NCBI GenBank assembly: GCA_013791905.1
Contig: VMSX01000009.1
Coordinates: forward strand, 186,001 to 250,000
From: Rhodocyclaceae bacterium
Lineage (GTDB): Bacteria; Pseudomonadota; Gammaproteobacteria; Burkholderiales; Rhodocyclaceae
Direction of reading: 5' to 3'
DNA length: 64,000 bases
Both the position numbers and the translations under genes were made by a program. Within the stretch, counting starts at the first letter, position 1. The number at the start of each line of letters is the position of its first letter. The notes under the pieces are model-generated. The model saw only the letters and a list, made by a program, of their open reading frames with translations. It was not told the origin of the DNA and did not search any database. Shown one piece after another: positions 45,830 to 53,926 of the stretch.

Positions 45830-46542
45830 GCTTCAAGAAACTCGCCGGGGCGCCCCAAGAGTTTCTTGGCCCCCCGGGGGGAGGGCCGAGCGCAGCGAGA
45901 ACTTCGGGGGGGGGCTTTATTGTCGGACTGACCGGCGGCATTGGCAGCGGCAAAAGCGAGGCGGCAAATTGCTTTGCCGCGCTGGGTGCCGCTGTGGTCG
46001 ATACTGATGCTATTGCCCATGCCCTGACTGCGGCTGGTGGAGCTGCCATTGAGCCGATCAGGGCTGCGTTTGGTTCGGCCGTGCTGACTCCGGACGGTGC
46101 GCTCGACCGTGTTGCCATGCGCCAGCGTGTGTTTGCCGATCCCGCTGAGAGAGTTCGACTTGAGTCCATCCTGCACCCATTGATCCGCGCTGCCAGCGAG
46201 GAGCAGATACGCTGCTCATCTGACAAAACGGCCAGCGCCGACTTTCCCTATGTCGTTCTTGTCGTGCCGCTCCTGACCGAGTCGGGGGGCTACCGTGAGC
46301 GTGTCAACCGCGTGCTGACGGTCGACTGCCCGGAAGAGACCCAGATTGCGCGCACCATGGCGCGCAGTGCCATGTCACGCAGCGAAGTTGAGGCGATCAT
46401 GGCAGTCCAGGCGAAGCGGCAGGATCGTCTGGCGATAGCCGACGACGTGATTGTTAACGATGCGGGGCTGGACCGTTTGCGGGAGCAGACTGCCTTGCTG
46501 CACTCCCGTTATCTGCAACTGGCGCAGCGTGACGCCGAGTGA
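45826..46542 (+). CDS. coaE: Dephospho-CoA kinase with repeat-encoded N-terminal extension
   Basis: Last step of CoA synthesis. 238 aa versus about 200 usual. Walker A GGIGSGKS is at residues 37-44, whereas CoaE normally starts only ~7 residues before it. The extra ~28 residues (beginning SFKKLAGAPQEFLG) are encoded by hairpin 4 and its G/C-run partner inserted after the first codons; ATG 45826 still overlaps the upstream stop. A run of nine G bases (45906-45914) lies in this part. A second insertion-like segment (residues ~130-141) matches 15 bases of the 23-bp repeat. Confidence 0.93.
   Translation: MSFKKLAGAPQEFLGPPGGGPSAARTSGGGFIVGLTGGIGSGKSEAANCFAALGAAVVDTDAIAHALTAAGGAAIEPIRAAFGSAVLTPDGALDRVAMRQRVFADPAERVRLESILHPLIRAASEEQIRCSSDKTASADFPYVVLVVPLLTESGGYRERVNRVLTVDCPEETQIARTMARSAMSRSEVEAIMAVQAKRQDRLAIADDVIVNDAGLDRLREQTALLHSRYLQLAQRDAE
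45835..45867 (-). repeat. Variable-arm hairpin 4, inside coaE
   Basis: Arms AAGAAACTC and GAGTTTCTT (9 bp, perfect) around GCCGGGGCGCCCCAA (one apparent substitution in the core). Followed by a CCCCCC/GGGGGG palindrome and a G9 tract to about 45915. Read in frame. Confidence 0.86.
46231..46245 (-). repeat. Partial 23-bp dispersed repeat inside coaE
   Basis: Minus-strand AAAGTCGGCGCTGGC, 15 exact bases, then divergence. Encodes part of TASADF in CoaE, in a segment that looks longer than in typical family members. Confidence 0.55.
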
Positions 46543-46648
46543 GAAAAAGCGGCCAATATGACGATTGCGGGTGTTTTCCGGTTGAGCTCAAGTTGAGATT
46601 TGTGGGCAAATCAGTCAAAATTATGGCTACTTCAACCCGGGCCGGCGC

Positions 46649-47404
46649 GTGATTACCTACGAATACCCGCTGAATGAGCGCATCCGCACCTTGCTGCGGC
46701 TTGAGGATCTGTTCGATCGGGCGCTTTATTTCGCCGATCTCGATGGCCCCAACGAGCATCATGTCGCGATAGTGACCTTGTTCGAAATTCTTGAGATTGC
46801 CGGCCGGGCCGACCTCAAATTCGACTTGGTGCAGGAATTGGAGCGCCAGCGACAGATTTTGCTCTCCTTTCGCAATAATCCGGATATTTCCGAGGATGCC
46901 TTATCGGGTGCCCTGTACGAAATCGAGCAGTGTTCGTCGGCGCTGCTGGCCATGCAGGGGAAAACGGGCCAATACCTGCGCGAGAACGAATGGCTGATGG
47001 GCATCAAGAACCGCGCCGGCATTCCCGGTGGCGTCTGCGAATTCGACCTGCCTTCCTATCATTACTGGCTGAATTGCGATCCCGCGCAGCGCCGTGCCGA
47101 TCTCACCGGCTGGATCAAACCACTGCTGCCGATCCGCGCCGCCCTTGGCATTGTCTTGCGGCTGTTGCGTTCGTCTGGCCGCGCCGAGCGCCAGGTTGCC
47201 GTGCACGGCGCTTTCCAGTTGATGCTGTCCGGCCGCACCGCGCAGCTGGTGCGTCTGCGCCTGTCGGCTGAGTATGCCGCCGTGCCCGAAATCAGCGCCA
47301 ACAAATATGCATTGAACGTTCGTTTTACCGTCCCCGATATCGGCGGACGGCCGAAACAGTCGGAAGCGGATACCGAATTCGATCTGACCTTCTGCAATCT
47401 TTGA
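46649..47404 (+). CDS. zapD: Cell division protein ZapD
   Basis: Stabilises the FtsZ ring by bundling protofilaments. 251 aa, matching the DUF1342/ZapD family: [19 protein letters not shown] near the start and [14 protein letters not shown] in the middle. GTG 46649 is the start that fits the conserved N-terminus. Typical coaE-zapD-yacG order. TGA overlaps the yacG ATG. Confidence 0.95.
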   Translation: MITYEYPLNERIRTLLRLEDLFDRALYFADLDGPNEHHVAIVTLFEILEIAGRADLKFDLVQELERQRQILLSFRNNPDISEDALSGALYEIEQCSSALLAMQGKTGQYLRENEWLMGIKNRAGIPGGVCEFDLPSYHYWLNCDPAQRRADLTGWIKPLLPIRAALGIVLRLLRSSGRAERQVAVHGAFQLMLSGRTAQLVRLRLSAEYAAVPEISANKYALNVRFTVPDIGGRPKQSEADTEFDLTFCNL

Positions 47405-47613
47405 TGCGCAGCGTCCGTTGCCCGATCTGCGGTGCCGCCGTGGTCTGGGGACTGCAGAGCAAGTTCCGCCCGTTTTGTTCGGAGCGCTGCCGGCAGATTG
47501 ACTTGGGCGCGTGGGCCAGCGATGGCTATTGCGTGCCGGGCGAGGCTTCGTCCGATTCCCCGCCAGACGACTTCAGCGAAGTACCCCCGAAGCCTGCCAC
47601 GTCGCGCGAATAG
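47404..47613 (+). CDS. yacG: DNA gyrase inhibitor YacG, zinc-binding
   Basis: 69 aa. Zinc motif CPIC...CSERC (two Cys pairs about 15 residues apart) and [15 protein letters not shown] are diagnostic. Known to bind GyrB in E. coli. Its 3' end overlaps the end of the convergent Nudix-ThiE gene by 41 bp. Confidence 0.93.
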   Translation: MRSVRCPICGAAVVWGLQSKFRPFCSERCRQIDLGAWASDGYCVPGEASSDSPPDDFSEVPPKPATSRE

Positions 47614-48523
47614 CGGCGATGCCGTGAGCGCCACAGCCTTGTGCGGTGGCAAGGTCGGCGCCAGTCAGCCCGCCGATGGCATACACCGGTAGCGGAAAGC
47701 GGGCGATCAAGTCCCGGAAAGCGGACCAGCCCATACCCGATTGCTCCGGGTGGCTGGCGGTCGGCTGGACGGGGCCGAGCACGACAAAATCGAGACCGAG
47801 GCCTGCGGCCTGCGCCAGCTCTTCACGGTTGTGACAGGAGGCGGCAACCAAAGGCAGCGCCGGACGTGCTTGCAGCGCCATGAGCTGGCGGGCGGTGAGA
47901 TGCACGCCATCGGCTTGCGTGGCAATCGCCAGCGCGACATCGCCATTGACCAGTACGCGCGCGCTGTTGTCATGGCACAGGCTGACGGCAGCGGCGACGA
48001 ATGCATTGCGTTGTGCTTCTGGCAGGGCAGTTTCACGCAGTTGCACCAGGCGTAACCCACCCCGTAGCGCAGCAGCGAGTGCCGCCAGTTGTGCGTCGAC
48101 ACCGATCTGCCACGCGTGAGTGATGCCGTACTGCGCGGGCAGTCGCAGGGCGGCCAGAACCGGGGCATTGGCCGGCAGCATGGGGGTGACCGCCAGTGCG
48201 TCGGCGTGCTGCCAGACGAGCGCGGCATGCACATGGTCGCGCAACTCGCCACGCCAGCGGGTGACGCGGAAGAAGTGCAGCCGCACGTGCGCATGCTCAT
48301 ATACATGTTCGCGGACGATCCACGGCGTGGCCTGCAACACCTCAATTTCGAGCTCTTCGTGGAGTTCCCGGATCAAGGCTGAGTGCGGTGTTTCGCCGGC
48401 CTCAACCTTGCCGCCGGGGAATTCCCAGTAGCCGGGATAAAAGGTGTCGGCGGCGCGCTGGCCGAGCAGAAAGCTGCCATCCTCGCGCAAGATGACGGCG
48501 GCAGCGACATCGGTGATCTTCAC
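47573..48523 (-). CDS. Nudix hydrolase fused to a thiamine-phosphate synthase-like domain
   Basis: 316 aa. The N-terminal MutT-type Nudix domain has the box [23 protein letters not shown]. The C-terminal part (~140-316) has the TIM-barrel ThiE/TenI pattern ([38 protein letters not shown]). The fusion is common in Beta- and Gammaproteobacteria near yacG and the DUF815 ATPase. Likely sanitises oxidised nucleotides; whether the ThiE-like part is catalytic is unclear. GTG 48523 overlaps the upstream gene's stop. Confidence 0.92.
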   Translation of the reverse strand: MKITDVAAAVILREDGSFLLGQRAADTFYPGYWEFPGGKVEAGETPHSALIRELHEELEIEVLQATPWIVREHVYEHAHVRLHFFRVTRWRGELRDHVHAALVWQHADALAVTPMLPANAPVLAALRLPAQYGITHAWQIGVDAQLAALAAALRGGLRLVQLRETALPEAQRNAFVAAAVSLCHDNSARVLVNGDVALAIATQADGVHLTARQLMALQARPALPLVAASCHNREELAQAAGLGLDFVVLGPVQPTASHPEQSGMGWSAFRDLIARFPLPVYAIGGLTGADLATAQGCGAHGIAAIRATWQASGVLR

Positions 48524-49404
48524 TTGCTCATTCGACCGGCATAATCGCGGGCGAACTGCCAGGCCACGCGGCCACTCCGCCCACCGCGCTGCAAGGCCCA
48601 TTGCAGCGCCTCTTGATGCCAATGAGGCCGTCCCGCCAGCGCCGACTTTTGATCAAGGCCGAAAGTATTCAGCCAGTGCGCGCAGATTGCCAGGTAGAGA
48701 TCCTGGTCGAAGGGGTAGAAGGAGAGCCAGAGGCCAAAACGCTCCGACAGGGAAATCTTTTCCTCGGTGGTTTCGCCGGGATGGATCTCGCCGTCCGCCG
48801 TGTGCGTTGTCTCGAGATTCTCCGCCATGCGTTCGGGCATCAGGTGGCGCCGGTTGGAGGTGGCGTAGATCAGCAGGTTTTCCGGCGGGCCGGCGATGGA
48901 ACCGTCGAGCGCACTTTTCAGCGCCTTGTAGCCGGGTTCGGCAGCCTCGAAGGAGAGGTCGTCGCAAAACACGATGAAGCGCTCGGGGCGGTCGGCGATC
49001 AGGTCGATGATTTCCGGTAGGCTGACCAGGTCGTTGCGGTCGACCTCGATCAGGCGCAGGCCCCGCTTGGCGAACTTGGTCAGCACGCCCTTGACCAGCG
49101 AGGACTTGCCGGTGCCGCGCGCGCCGGTGAGCAGCACGTTGTTGGCGGGCCGCCCGGCGATGAACTGGCGGGTGTTGCGTTCGATGGCGGCCTTTTGCTC
49201 GGCGACGCCGAGCAGGTCGTCGAGCCGGATGCGGTGGGGGTGGCGAATCGGTTCCAGGAGCCCGTGCCGATGACCCGCCGGGCTGGTACGCCAACGGAAG
49301 GCGGTGGCCCGCCAGTCGGGTGGCGCGGGAGGCTGCGGCAACAGGGATTCGGCACGCCCTAGCAAACTTTCGAGGCGTGCCATTAATGTTTCGAGGGCTT
49401 GCAT
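48520..49404 (-). CDS. DUF815-family AAA ATPase
   Basis: 294 aa. Walker A GARGTGKSSLVKG near residues 93-105, Walker B VFCDDLSF, sensor segment YATSNRRHLMPE, and a C-terminal WALQRGGRSGRVAWQFARD. Role unknown; the family neighbours the Nudix-ThiE gene in many Betaproteobacteria. Residues ~252-259 (KSALAGRP) come from an exact 23-bp repeat copy, replacing a short loop. Divergent from mltA with only ~20 bp between starts. Confidence 0.9.
   Translation of the reverse strand: MQALETLMARLESLLGRAESLLPQPPAPPDWRATAFRWRTSPAGHRHGLLEPIRHPHRIRLDDLLGVAEQKAAIERNTRQFIAGRPANNVLLTGARGTGKSSLVKGVLTKFAKRGLRLIEVDRNDLVSLPEIIDLIADRPERFIVFCDDLSFEAAEPGYKALKSALDGSIAGPPENLLIYATSNRRHLMPERMAENLETTHTADGEIHPGETTEEKISLSERFGLWLSFYPFDQDLYLAICAHWLNTFGLDQKSALAGRPHWHQEALQWALQRGGRSGRVAWQFARDYAGRMSK
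48627..48649 (-). repeat. 23-bp dispersed repeat, exact copy, inside the DUF815 ATPase gene
   Basis: Exact on the minus strand. Read there in the frame KSALAGR, a different frame from the KVGAGGTA reading in birA and bluB. Confidence 0.87.
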
Positions 49405-49425
49405 GGGTTAAGCTTTCATTCCTTG

Positions 49426-50757
49426 ATGACCGTTCAATTTAGCAGATTCACCATGCCCACGATTCCAGCTGCCCTGATTTTCCTGATGACATTGGTACTG
49501 TCCGGCTGCGCCGCGCTGCCCCCCCCACCACCACCTGTGCCCTCCACCACTACCGCACCGACCTGCCCACCCTGCGCCGCCTGTCCAGTTTGTCCGGGCG
49601 TCGAGCCGGCCAAGCCGGAGGCCAAGCCCCTGCAGCCTGCCGCCTGGAGCGATCTGCCCGATTGGCTCAGTGATGACCCGCTGCCGGCTTTCGAGGCCTT
49701 TCGAGCGTCCTGCACCACGCTGGCAAAGCGGCCGCTCTGGCGCGCGAGTTGCGAGTCTGCACAAAATGTAAACATCGGCGCCGGGCCGTCCCAAGCCGAT
49801 GTCCCCCCTGTGGGGGGCAGCGAGCCGAATTTGCGAGCGCGGGGGGCCAGTAAAGTCGGCGTTGGCGGGACGGCTTCGGAAACGGCGCGCGCCTGGTTCG
49901 AAGGCCAATTCCAGCCATGGGCGCTGGTCCAGCCGGATGGCGACCGCTCCGGCCTGGTTACCGGCTATTACGAACCGGTGATCCGTGGCAGTCGCACCCG
50001 CAAGGCGCCTTACCTGACGCCGGTGTTCGCTCCGCCGGACGACCTGATCGTGGTCGAACTCGACTCGCTCTACCCAGAACTGAAACACATGCGCCTGCGG
50101 GGCCGCATCGAAGGCCGCAAGCTGGTGCCTTACCTGGATCGTGCCGGCTGGAATGCGCAGGAAATTTTGCGCACCGATGCTGCCCTGCTGTGGGTTGATG
50201 ACCAGCTCGACTTTTTCTTCCTGCAGATTCAGGGCTCGGGTCAGGTGGCGCTCGACGATGGCAGTCGCGTGCGCATCGGCTACGCTGACCAGAACGGCCA
50301 TCCCTATCGCTCGATCGGCCGCTGGCTGATCGACCAGAATGAGTTGCGCGCCCACGAAGCCTCGATGCAGGGCATCAAAGCCTGGGCGGTGGCGCATCCG
50401 CGCCGCCTGCAGGAACTGCTGAACGTTAATCCGAGCATGGTGTTCTTTCGCGAACTGCCCGCCACGGGCAGCGGGCCGCCTGGTGCGCTCGGCGTGCCGC
50501 TTACCCCAGAACGCTCGATTGCCGTAGACCCGCGCCATGTGCCGCTGGGCGCGCCGGTGTGGCTCGCCACCACGCAACCCAACAGCGAACAGGCGCTCAA
50601 ACGCCTGATGCTGGCGCAGGACACCGGCGGCGCCATCCGCGGCGCGGTGCGCGCGGATTTTTACTGGGGCAGCGGGGTTGCCGCCGGCAATCTGGCCGGC
50701 AAGATGAAACAGCGCGGCATGATGTGGGTGCTGCTGCCGCGCGGTCATGCACCATGA
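49426..50757 (+). CDS. mltA: Membrane-bound lytic murein transglycosylase A with repeat insertion
   Basis: Outer-membrane lipoprotein that cleaves peptidoglycan. 443 aa from ATG 49426 (49453 possible). Lipobox LVLSGC, then a Pro/Cys-rich linker. MltA domain: SGLVTGYYEPVIRGS, IQGSGQVALDDG, and the 3D domain with the catalytic-type LMLAQDTGGAIRGAVRADFYWG. Residues ~114-151 (from NVNIGAGPSQ to KVGVGGTAS) are encoded by a composite repeat: hairpin 5, a C/G palindrome, a block also found near zapA, and a 23-bp repeat. The insertion is in frame and lies before the catalytic core. Confidence 0.93.
   Translation: MTVQFSRFTMPTIPAALIFLMTLVLSGCAALPPPPPPVPSTTTAPTCPPCAACPVCPGVEPAKPEAKPLQPAAWSDLPDWLSDDPLPAFEAFRASCTTLAKRPLWRASCESAQNVNIGAGPSQADVPPVGGSEPNLRARGASKVGVGGTASETARAWFEGQFQPWALVQPDGDRSGLVTGYYEPVIRGSRTRKAPYLTPVFAPPDDLIVVELDSLYPELKHMRLRGRIEGRKLVPYLDRAGWNAQEILRTDAALLWVDDQLDFFFLQIQGSGQVALDDGSRVRIGYADQNGHPYRSIGRWLIDQNELRAHEASMQGIKAWAVAHPRRLQELLNVNPSMVFFRELPATGSGPPGALGVPLTPERSIAVDPRHVPLGAPVWLATTQPNSEQALKRLMLAQDTGGAIRGAVRADFYWGSGVAAGNLAGKMKQRGMMWVLLPRGHAP
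49772..49802 (-). repeat. Variable-arm hairpin 5, inside mltA
   Basis: Arms ACATCGGC and GCCGATGT (8 bp, perfect) around GCCGGGCCGTCCCAA (one core substitution in the loop position). Followed by CCCCCCTGTGGGGGG and by 49813-49847, near-identical to the inverse of 18594-18628. Confidence 0.87.
49852..49874 (+). repeat. 23-bp dispersed repeat, 22 of 23 bases, inside mltA
   Basis: One C-to-T change (GGCGTTGG). Encodes KVGVGGTA. Forms the right end of the composite element whose left end is hairpin 5. Confidence 0.85.
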
Positions 50758-50921
50758 ACCGCAATCTCCCGTCATCTTGTGGCATGACCTGAAGAGCAGT
50801 TTTTTCCTGAACCCTGTTTTTCTCCGTTTTCTCTGGGTTTGCCGGCCTCTGGCTGGCAGGATAATGCCGCTTTCGCAATACGGTTATCGGTTGCGATGTG
50901 CGCTATCGGGAGCGGATACCC

Positions 50922-52778
50922 ATGAGGCTAAAAAACAAGACTCAGTTGTTCTTCGTTGTCGTTATGGCGGCGTTGGTCGTGATACTGACCGCGTTTTCCG
51001 CCTTGGGTTTCCGTTACTTTGCGCTGTATGCCGCCGAGATGCATGCGCGCTCGGTGGCCGAAACGGTCAAGGTCGGCCTCACCGAAAGCATGATTCATGG
51101 CACCATCGACAAACGCCAGCAGTTTCTGTCCCGCCTGTCTGCAGTTCCCGGCGTGAAGCAGGTACGTGTTGTTCGTGGCCCCGCAGTGATTGCTCAGTTC
51201 GGGCCGGGCTTCGCTTTTGAGCGCGCCGAGCATCAGGATGCCGAGGTGGTGCTGGCCACGGGCAAGGAGCGCTTCGAGGTGCTTGACGTCAATGACGATT
51301 TGTTGTTCCGCGCGCGGATCCCCTATATCGCCAACGACCATGGCACGCCCAATTGCCTGCAATGTCATACCGTTAGCGCCGGCACCGTCCTGGGAGCGGT
51401 GGCCATTGACATTTCCCTGACCGAAATGCGCCGCCAGAGCCTCATCGCCGTGGCCCTGATCAGTCTGGCGGTTCTGCTCGCCGCCTTGGCCGCCCTGGCG
51501 GTCTTGCGCCGCATGATGAATCCGCTGACGAACACCGCTCTGGCCGTGAGCGACGTTACTTCGCAAGCGGTGGGTGGCAACTTCTCCGGCCGCATTCACC
51601 AGCGCAGCTCTGATGAACTTGGTGAAATCGCCCTGAACATCAATCATTTGATGGATTTTCTCGATCGCGAAGTGACCACCATTCGCAGCCGGGTTGGTGA
51701 GTTGATGGGACATCACATCAATGACGGCGGCAACCAGTTGGCGCTGACCGCCGAAATGGTCGAAAATCTGGTTACGGTTTCGCAGTTCAAACAGGCCATC
51801 GAAGAGGATCAGACCAAACTCGACATCTATCTGCGGATTGCTGAAGTGCTGGGTCAGAAATACGATTTCAAGCGCTTTTCGATTTACGAGGTGGCGGCGA
51901 GCAAGAACCGCATGACGCCCGTCCTGATTGATGGCGAACTCGGAACCACCTGCCGCTACTGCGACCCGCAGATTACGGTTGACTCATCATTCTGCCGCGC
52001 GCGCCGAACAGGCCATGAGGTGAATGCGGTCGAATATCCCGGGTTGTGCACCATGTTTCGACCGGCTGAGGCTGGCGATACCCATATCTGCCTGCCGATA
52101 AACCAGTCTGGCTCTGCTGGCTGCGTCGTGCAAATGGTGATTTCCGCCGAACACAGCCCGCTGGCGCGCCTGATGACGCCATTCGTCGCCGTCTATCTGC
52201 GCGAAGCGGGCCCCGTGCTGGAGGCCAAACGGCTGATGGAGCATCTGCGGGAAAATTCCCTGCGCGATGCGATGACCGGTCTCTATAACCGCCGCTTCCT
52301 TGAGGAATACATCGGCACCCTGGTCTCCGGTACGCAGCGGCGCAAGAGCACAATCACGGTGCTGATGCTTGACCTTGATTTCTTCAAACAGGTCAATGAC
52401 ACACATGGTCACGAAGTCGGCGACAAAGTGCTCAAGACCCTCGCCGATGTCCTGCTACGCAACGTGCGTAGTTCGGATATCGCAGTGCGCTATGGTGGCG
52501 AGGAGTTCCTGCTGGCATTGATGGACACCGGTGGGGATGTCGCGATGAAGGTCGCCGAAAAAATCCGCGCCGAAGTCGAGGCCACCAAGGTGCCCATCGC
52601 CGGGGGGATGCTGCAAAAAACCATCTCGATCGGGGTTGCCGAGTTTCCCACTGATTCAGACACCTTCTGGCAGATCGTCAAGTTCGCTGACGTCGCGCTA
52701 TACGCCGCCAAGTCGGCTGGCCGCAACCGCGTGGTGCGCTTCACACCGGAAATGTGGGACGTCAACGCGCACTATTGA
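50922..52778 (+). CDS. Membrane diguanylate cyclase with periplasmic CxxCH heme-type sensor
   Basis: 618 aa. TM1 near residues 10-32, a periplasmic domain (~35-165) containing CLQCH, a c-type heme attachment motif, TM2 (~170-195), HAMP (~200-255), a GAF-like cytoplasmic region with several Cys (CRYCDP, CRARR), then GGDEF with GGEEF and I-site RSSD. Suggests redox- or gas-responsive c-di-GMP synthesis. ATG 50922 is chosen because GGAG lies 9 bp upstream; a GTG 24 bp earlier is possible. Followed by inverted palindromic repeats. Confidence 0.92.
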   Translation: MRLKNKTQLFFVVVMAALVVILTAFSALGFRYFALYAAEMHARSVAETVKVGLTESMIHGTIDKRQQFLSRLSAVPGVKQVRVVRGPAVIAQFGPGFAFERAEHQDAEVVLATGKERFEVLDVNDDLLFRARIPYIANDHGTPNCLQCHTVSAGTVLGAVAIDISLTEMRRQSLIAVALISLAVLLAALAALAVLRRMMNPLTNTALAVSDVTSQAVGGNFSGRIHQRSSDELGEIALNINHLMDFLDREVTTIRSRVGELMGHHINDGGNQLALTAEMVENLVTVSQFKQAIEEDQTKLDIYLRIAEVLGQKYDFKRFSIYEVAASKNRMTPVLIDGELGTTCRYCDPQITVDSSFCRARRTGHEVNAVEYPGLCTMFRPAEAGDTHICLPINQSGSAGCVVQMVISAEHSPLARLMTPFVAVYLREAGPVLEAKRLMEHLRENSLRDAMTGLYNRRFLEEYIGTLVSGTQRRKSTITVLMLDLDFFKQVNDTHGHEVGDKVLKTLADVLLRNVRSSDIAVRYGGEEFLLALMDTGGDVAMKVAEKIRAEVEATKVPIAGGMLQKTISIGVAEFPTDSDTFWQIVKFADVALYAAKSAGRNRVVRFTPEMWDVNAHY

Positions 52779-52893
52779 AACCATCCCCCCAGCCCCCTTC
52801 CCTGGAAGGGGGTGACTGTTGCTCGCTGCGCTCGTCTATTACGGGGAGCCCCCACGCATGCTTGTGCGCGGATTGCGGCTTTCGCCGCGTGCC

Positions 52894-52924
52894 GTCCCGG
52901 CTTGGGGCGGCCCGGCGCCGGGAC
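52894..52924 (+). repeat. Variable-arm hairpin 6
   Basis: Arms GTCCCGGC and GCCGGGAC (8 bp, perfect) around TTGGGGCGGCCCGGC. Preceded by the conserved GCGGATTGCGGCTTTCGCCG and GGGGAGCCCC blocks. Confidence 0.88.
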
Positions 52925-52955
52925 TACGGTGTAGCTATCTTTGGCACACTTGTAG

Positions 52956-52978
52956 AAAGTCGGCGCTGGCGGGACGGC
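52956..52978 (+). repeat. 23-bp dispersed repeat, exact, intergenic
   Basis: Exact copy located between hairpins 6 and 7. Confidence 0.9.
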
Positions 52979-52999
52979 GTTAAATCCACCCCCGCAGCA

Positions 53000-53030
53000 G
53001 CCTTGCCGCCGGGCCGCCCCAAGGCAAGGC
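53000..53030 (-). repeat. Variable-arm hairpin 7
   Basis: Arms GCCTTGCC and GGCAAGGC (8 bp, perfect) around GCCGGGCCGCCCCAA. Inverted relative to hairpin 6. Followed by the subfamily-A flank up to the dsbC stop. Confidence 0.88.
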
Positions 53031-53147
53031 GGCACGCGGCGCCAGCCGCAACCCGCACCACTGTTAGATCAAAGCTCCCCGTAACAAACGAGCGGAGCGA
53101 GTCAACAGTCACCTCACCCGTGAGGGGGAGGTCGGGAGGGGGCGGGC

Positions 53148-53873
53148 CTATCGGTCTGCGCTGCCTTTGTCGAGCGCCTTCTCCAGCGTCGCCATGGGCA
53201 TGTAGCCCGGAACGCGGCTGCCGTCGGCGAAGAACATCGTCGGCGTGCCGCGAATATTGAGTTTGCGGCCCAGGGCCACCACCTTTTCGGTGGGGTGATT
53301 GCAATTCTTGCTGGCCGGCGCCTGATTGTTGACCATGAAATCGTTCCACGCCTTGACGCGGTCGGAGGCGCACCAGATGTTCTTGGCTTTTTCGGTTGAA
53401 TCAGGTGACAGGATCGGATAGACAAAGGTATAAATCGTCACGTCATTGACGCCCTGCAGCTCCTGTGCCAGCTTCTTGCAGTAGGAACAATTGGGATCCT
53501 CGAAGGTCGCCAGCAGACGCTTGCCGTTGCCTTTTACCTGTTTGATGGCCAGGTCGAGCGGCAGGTCGGAGAACTTGATCTGCGAAAGTTTTTGCTTGCG
53601 CTCCTCGGTAAGATTTTTGCGCGACTGGGCTTCAATAATCTGGCCGAGAATGAGGTGCGTGACTTTTTCGTCTGTATAGATCAGTTCGCCGTCGACCATC
53701 ACTTCGTAAAGGCCCAGCGCGCCCGCTTTGCGCACGGACTCAACCTTCGGCCCATTGCTGCCCAGCCAGGCCTCAACCCCCTTCTTGACCTGCGCTTCGT
53801 TGGCGAATGCGGCCTGGGACAAAAAAAGTGCGGCCAGGCCGCTGAGGAGGGCGAATCGGGAATTGAGTTTCAT
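53148..53873 (-). CDS. dsbC: Thiol:disulfide interchange protein DsbC
   Basis: Periplasmic disulfide isomerase, 241 aa. Signal peptide (MKLNSRFALLSGLAALFLS to AFA), N-terminal dimerisation domain, thioredoxin-fold domain with active-site CSYC and the cis-proline motif RGTPTMFF. ATG 53873 is preceded by GGAG. The stop codon abuts a palindromic repeat. Downstream of, and probably co-transcribed with, the UbiH-type gene (54-bp gap). Confidence 0.95.
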   Translation of the reverse strand: MKLNSRFALLSGLAALFLSQAAFANEAQVKKGVEAWLGSNGPKVESVRKAGALGLYEVMVDGELIYTDEKVTHLILGQIIEAQSRKNLTEERKQKLSQIKFSDLPLDLAIKQVKGNGKRLLATFEDPNCSYCKKLAQELQGVNDVTIYTFVYPILSPDSTEKAKNIWCASDRVKAWNDFMVNNQAPASKNCNHPTEKVVALGRKLNIRGTPTMFFADGSRVPGYMPMATLEKALDKGSADR

Positions 53874-53926
53874 GAAGACTCCGGAAGTGGATTGTGGCAA
53901 ATGAGGTCAAATGGGATCAGGCACGT

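Larger units (their letters stand above)
52779..53147. other. Repeat-filled gap between two convergent genes
   Basis: 369 bp without a gene. Contains two subfamily-A units in inverted orientation (about 52790-52924 and 53000-53147), each ending in a variable-arm hairpin, with an exact 23-bp repeat between them. Each unit's C/G-run end faces the stop codon of the adjacent gene. Confidence 0.85.
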
